Assembly (NCBI GenBank): GCA_003952965.2
Contig: CM025856.1
Coordinates: forward strand, 25,893,005-25,957,004
DNA length: 64,000 nucleotides
From: Morella rubra
Lineage: Eukaryota; Streptophyta; Magnoliopsida; Fagales; Myricaceae
Reading direction: 5' to 3'
Shown here piece after piece: positions 63,380 to 64,000 of this stretch; positions within the stretch are counted from its first letter, which is position 1; each line of letters starts with the position of its first letter. The notes below the pieces were generated by a model. That model ran no database searches. It worked only from the letters and a program-made list of their open reading frames with translations, and was not told the DNA's origin. A program made the position numbers and the translations under genes.

Positions 63380-64000
63380 ATTGCGATAGCTTTGATTTAC
63401 GTTATAGCGGTGCTGTTTGTAACCTTGTTACTTGGAAGTCTGGTGTTTGCAGTGTTCTATGTGTATGTTTCTTTTAATCCCGATCCTTTTCGGTAGATAT
63501 TGGAACTGGCCCGTGGATTGCTCTGCCTGCCGTCCAAAGATTCAATCCGCCTAATCTTCTCTCGATAATACTGATCTCCTGGTGTTTACTTTAAGCATTT
63601 TTTTTTTTCAGGTAAAAAGAAAAAACATGGGTCATGGGTGACTTCGCAGCCAAACAATTTTTGCGTCTTCACAATGTCTGAAATGATATCAACAAAGCTT
63701 AGGCACAAAAGATTGATTAAGAACTTCACAATAAATTTTAATAGCTGCCAAAGGAATGATCAACTTTTTTTTTTTCCTAGGCGAAGGAATGATCAACTTG
63801 ATACGTGCTAAAGTCCAAACACGCTTAATTTGGTATTTTTCTTGAGAACTCTTTCAGCTCATGGGCTTTATTGTTGCTGTTACAAGTCCATAACTTTCGT
63901 GACCCAAATGCGGCTCAGCAGACAGCCGGTGCGAAGAGAGCCGTTTATTATATATATGGGACCTTGGAAGGGTTCAGCTCAATAAAGCTCGCTGGCGCAC

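Larger units (their letters stand above)
55801..64000 (+). repeat. Segmental duplication unit B, runs off the window
   Basis: Direct tandem partner of unit A, longer because of about 5 kb of inserted elements (56382-56482, 56898-57336, 58738-59144, 59325-63379). At the window end it is still aligned with A at about 55625, so it may continue. OR exons 3-8 are absent from B within the window because the copied segment began inside OR intron 2. Confidence 0.9.
58270..64000 (+). pseudogene. Unidentified hydrophobic-protein locus, unit B copy, interrupted by hAT
   Basis: Duplicate of the locus at 54140-55650. The TATA-like element and leader (58275-58610) are kept. The first coding-like exon begins at 59312 (ATGGCCATTGCGAT) and is split by the 4.06-kb hAT element; it resumes at 63380 as ALIYVIAVLFVTLLLGSLVF and AVFYVYVSFNPDPF, then meets a stop. 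The donor seen in A is changed to TTTAAGC. The last part (63855-64000) keeps LLLLLQVHNFRDPNAAQQ and YGTLEGFSSIKLAGA in the frame matching unit A. This copy keeps the continuous hydrophobic frame that A has lost, yet is itself broken by the transposon and stop. The family is unknown. Confidence 0.35.

Overview
This is nuclear DNA of a flowering plant, most likely a eudicot. The genes have many introns with GT/AG borders, the spacers are AT-rich, and the window holds MITEs, hAT transposons and CT/TA microsatellites. The proteins are plant versions of glutamate dehydrogenase, LIL3, a TMEM135/Tim17-like protein, an SRS2/UvrD helicase, USB1 and ORANGE. The species cannot be named from the sequence. 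Exon maps were built by hand from splice sites, reading phase and remembered family sequences; no search was run.

Layout. 1-5205: spacer with a cluster of ACGT motifs and the promoter of the first gene. 5206-8391 (+): intact NAD(H) glutamate dehydrogenase, 411 aa, GDH2 type. 9138-10495 (+): decayed LIL3 copy with an internal tandem duplication. 12285-13027: short hAT element with a target-site duplication. 13372-18336 (+): TMEM135-like membrane protein, 8 exons, 529 aa. 20487-40366 (-): SRS2-like DNA helicase, 29 exons over 20 kb. One 5-kb intron of this gene holds a diverged tandem array, and one small exon carries an extra base that breaks the frame. 42577-45010 (+): U6 snRNA phosphodiesterase USB1, 6 exons. 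46286-50234 (-): ORANGE (OR), 8 exons, 318 aa.

49645-64000: a direct tandem segmental duplication. Unit A (49645 to about 55700) starts inside OR intron 2 and carries OR exons 1-2, the OR upstream region and an unidentified hydrophobic-protein locus. Unit B (55801 to beyond the window) repeats this, giving an orphan, frameshifted OR 5' end and a second broken copy of the hydrophobic locus. Each unit collected its own insertions, so one unit shows the empty site for insertions in the other. Unit B has a 439-bp hAT MITE with a perfect 8-bp duplication, a 101-bp insertion, a 0.4-kb MITE and a 4.06-kb hAT element with a decayed ZMYM1-like transposase and a nested MITE. Unit A has a 2.2-kb insertion with hAT-like ends and a 49-bp minisatellite.

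The genes do not form a pathway. Two act in plastids (LIL3 copy, OR), one in mitochondria (GDH), one in the nucleus on DNA (SRS2) and one on U6 RNA (USB1). I found no clearly new biological system. The most notable points are the SRS2 frameshift in a frame-neutral exon and the OR 5'-end duplication with its matched empty and filled insertion sites.
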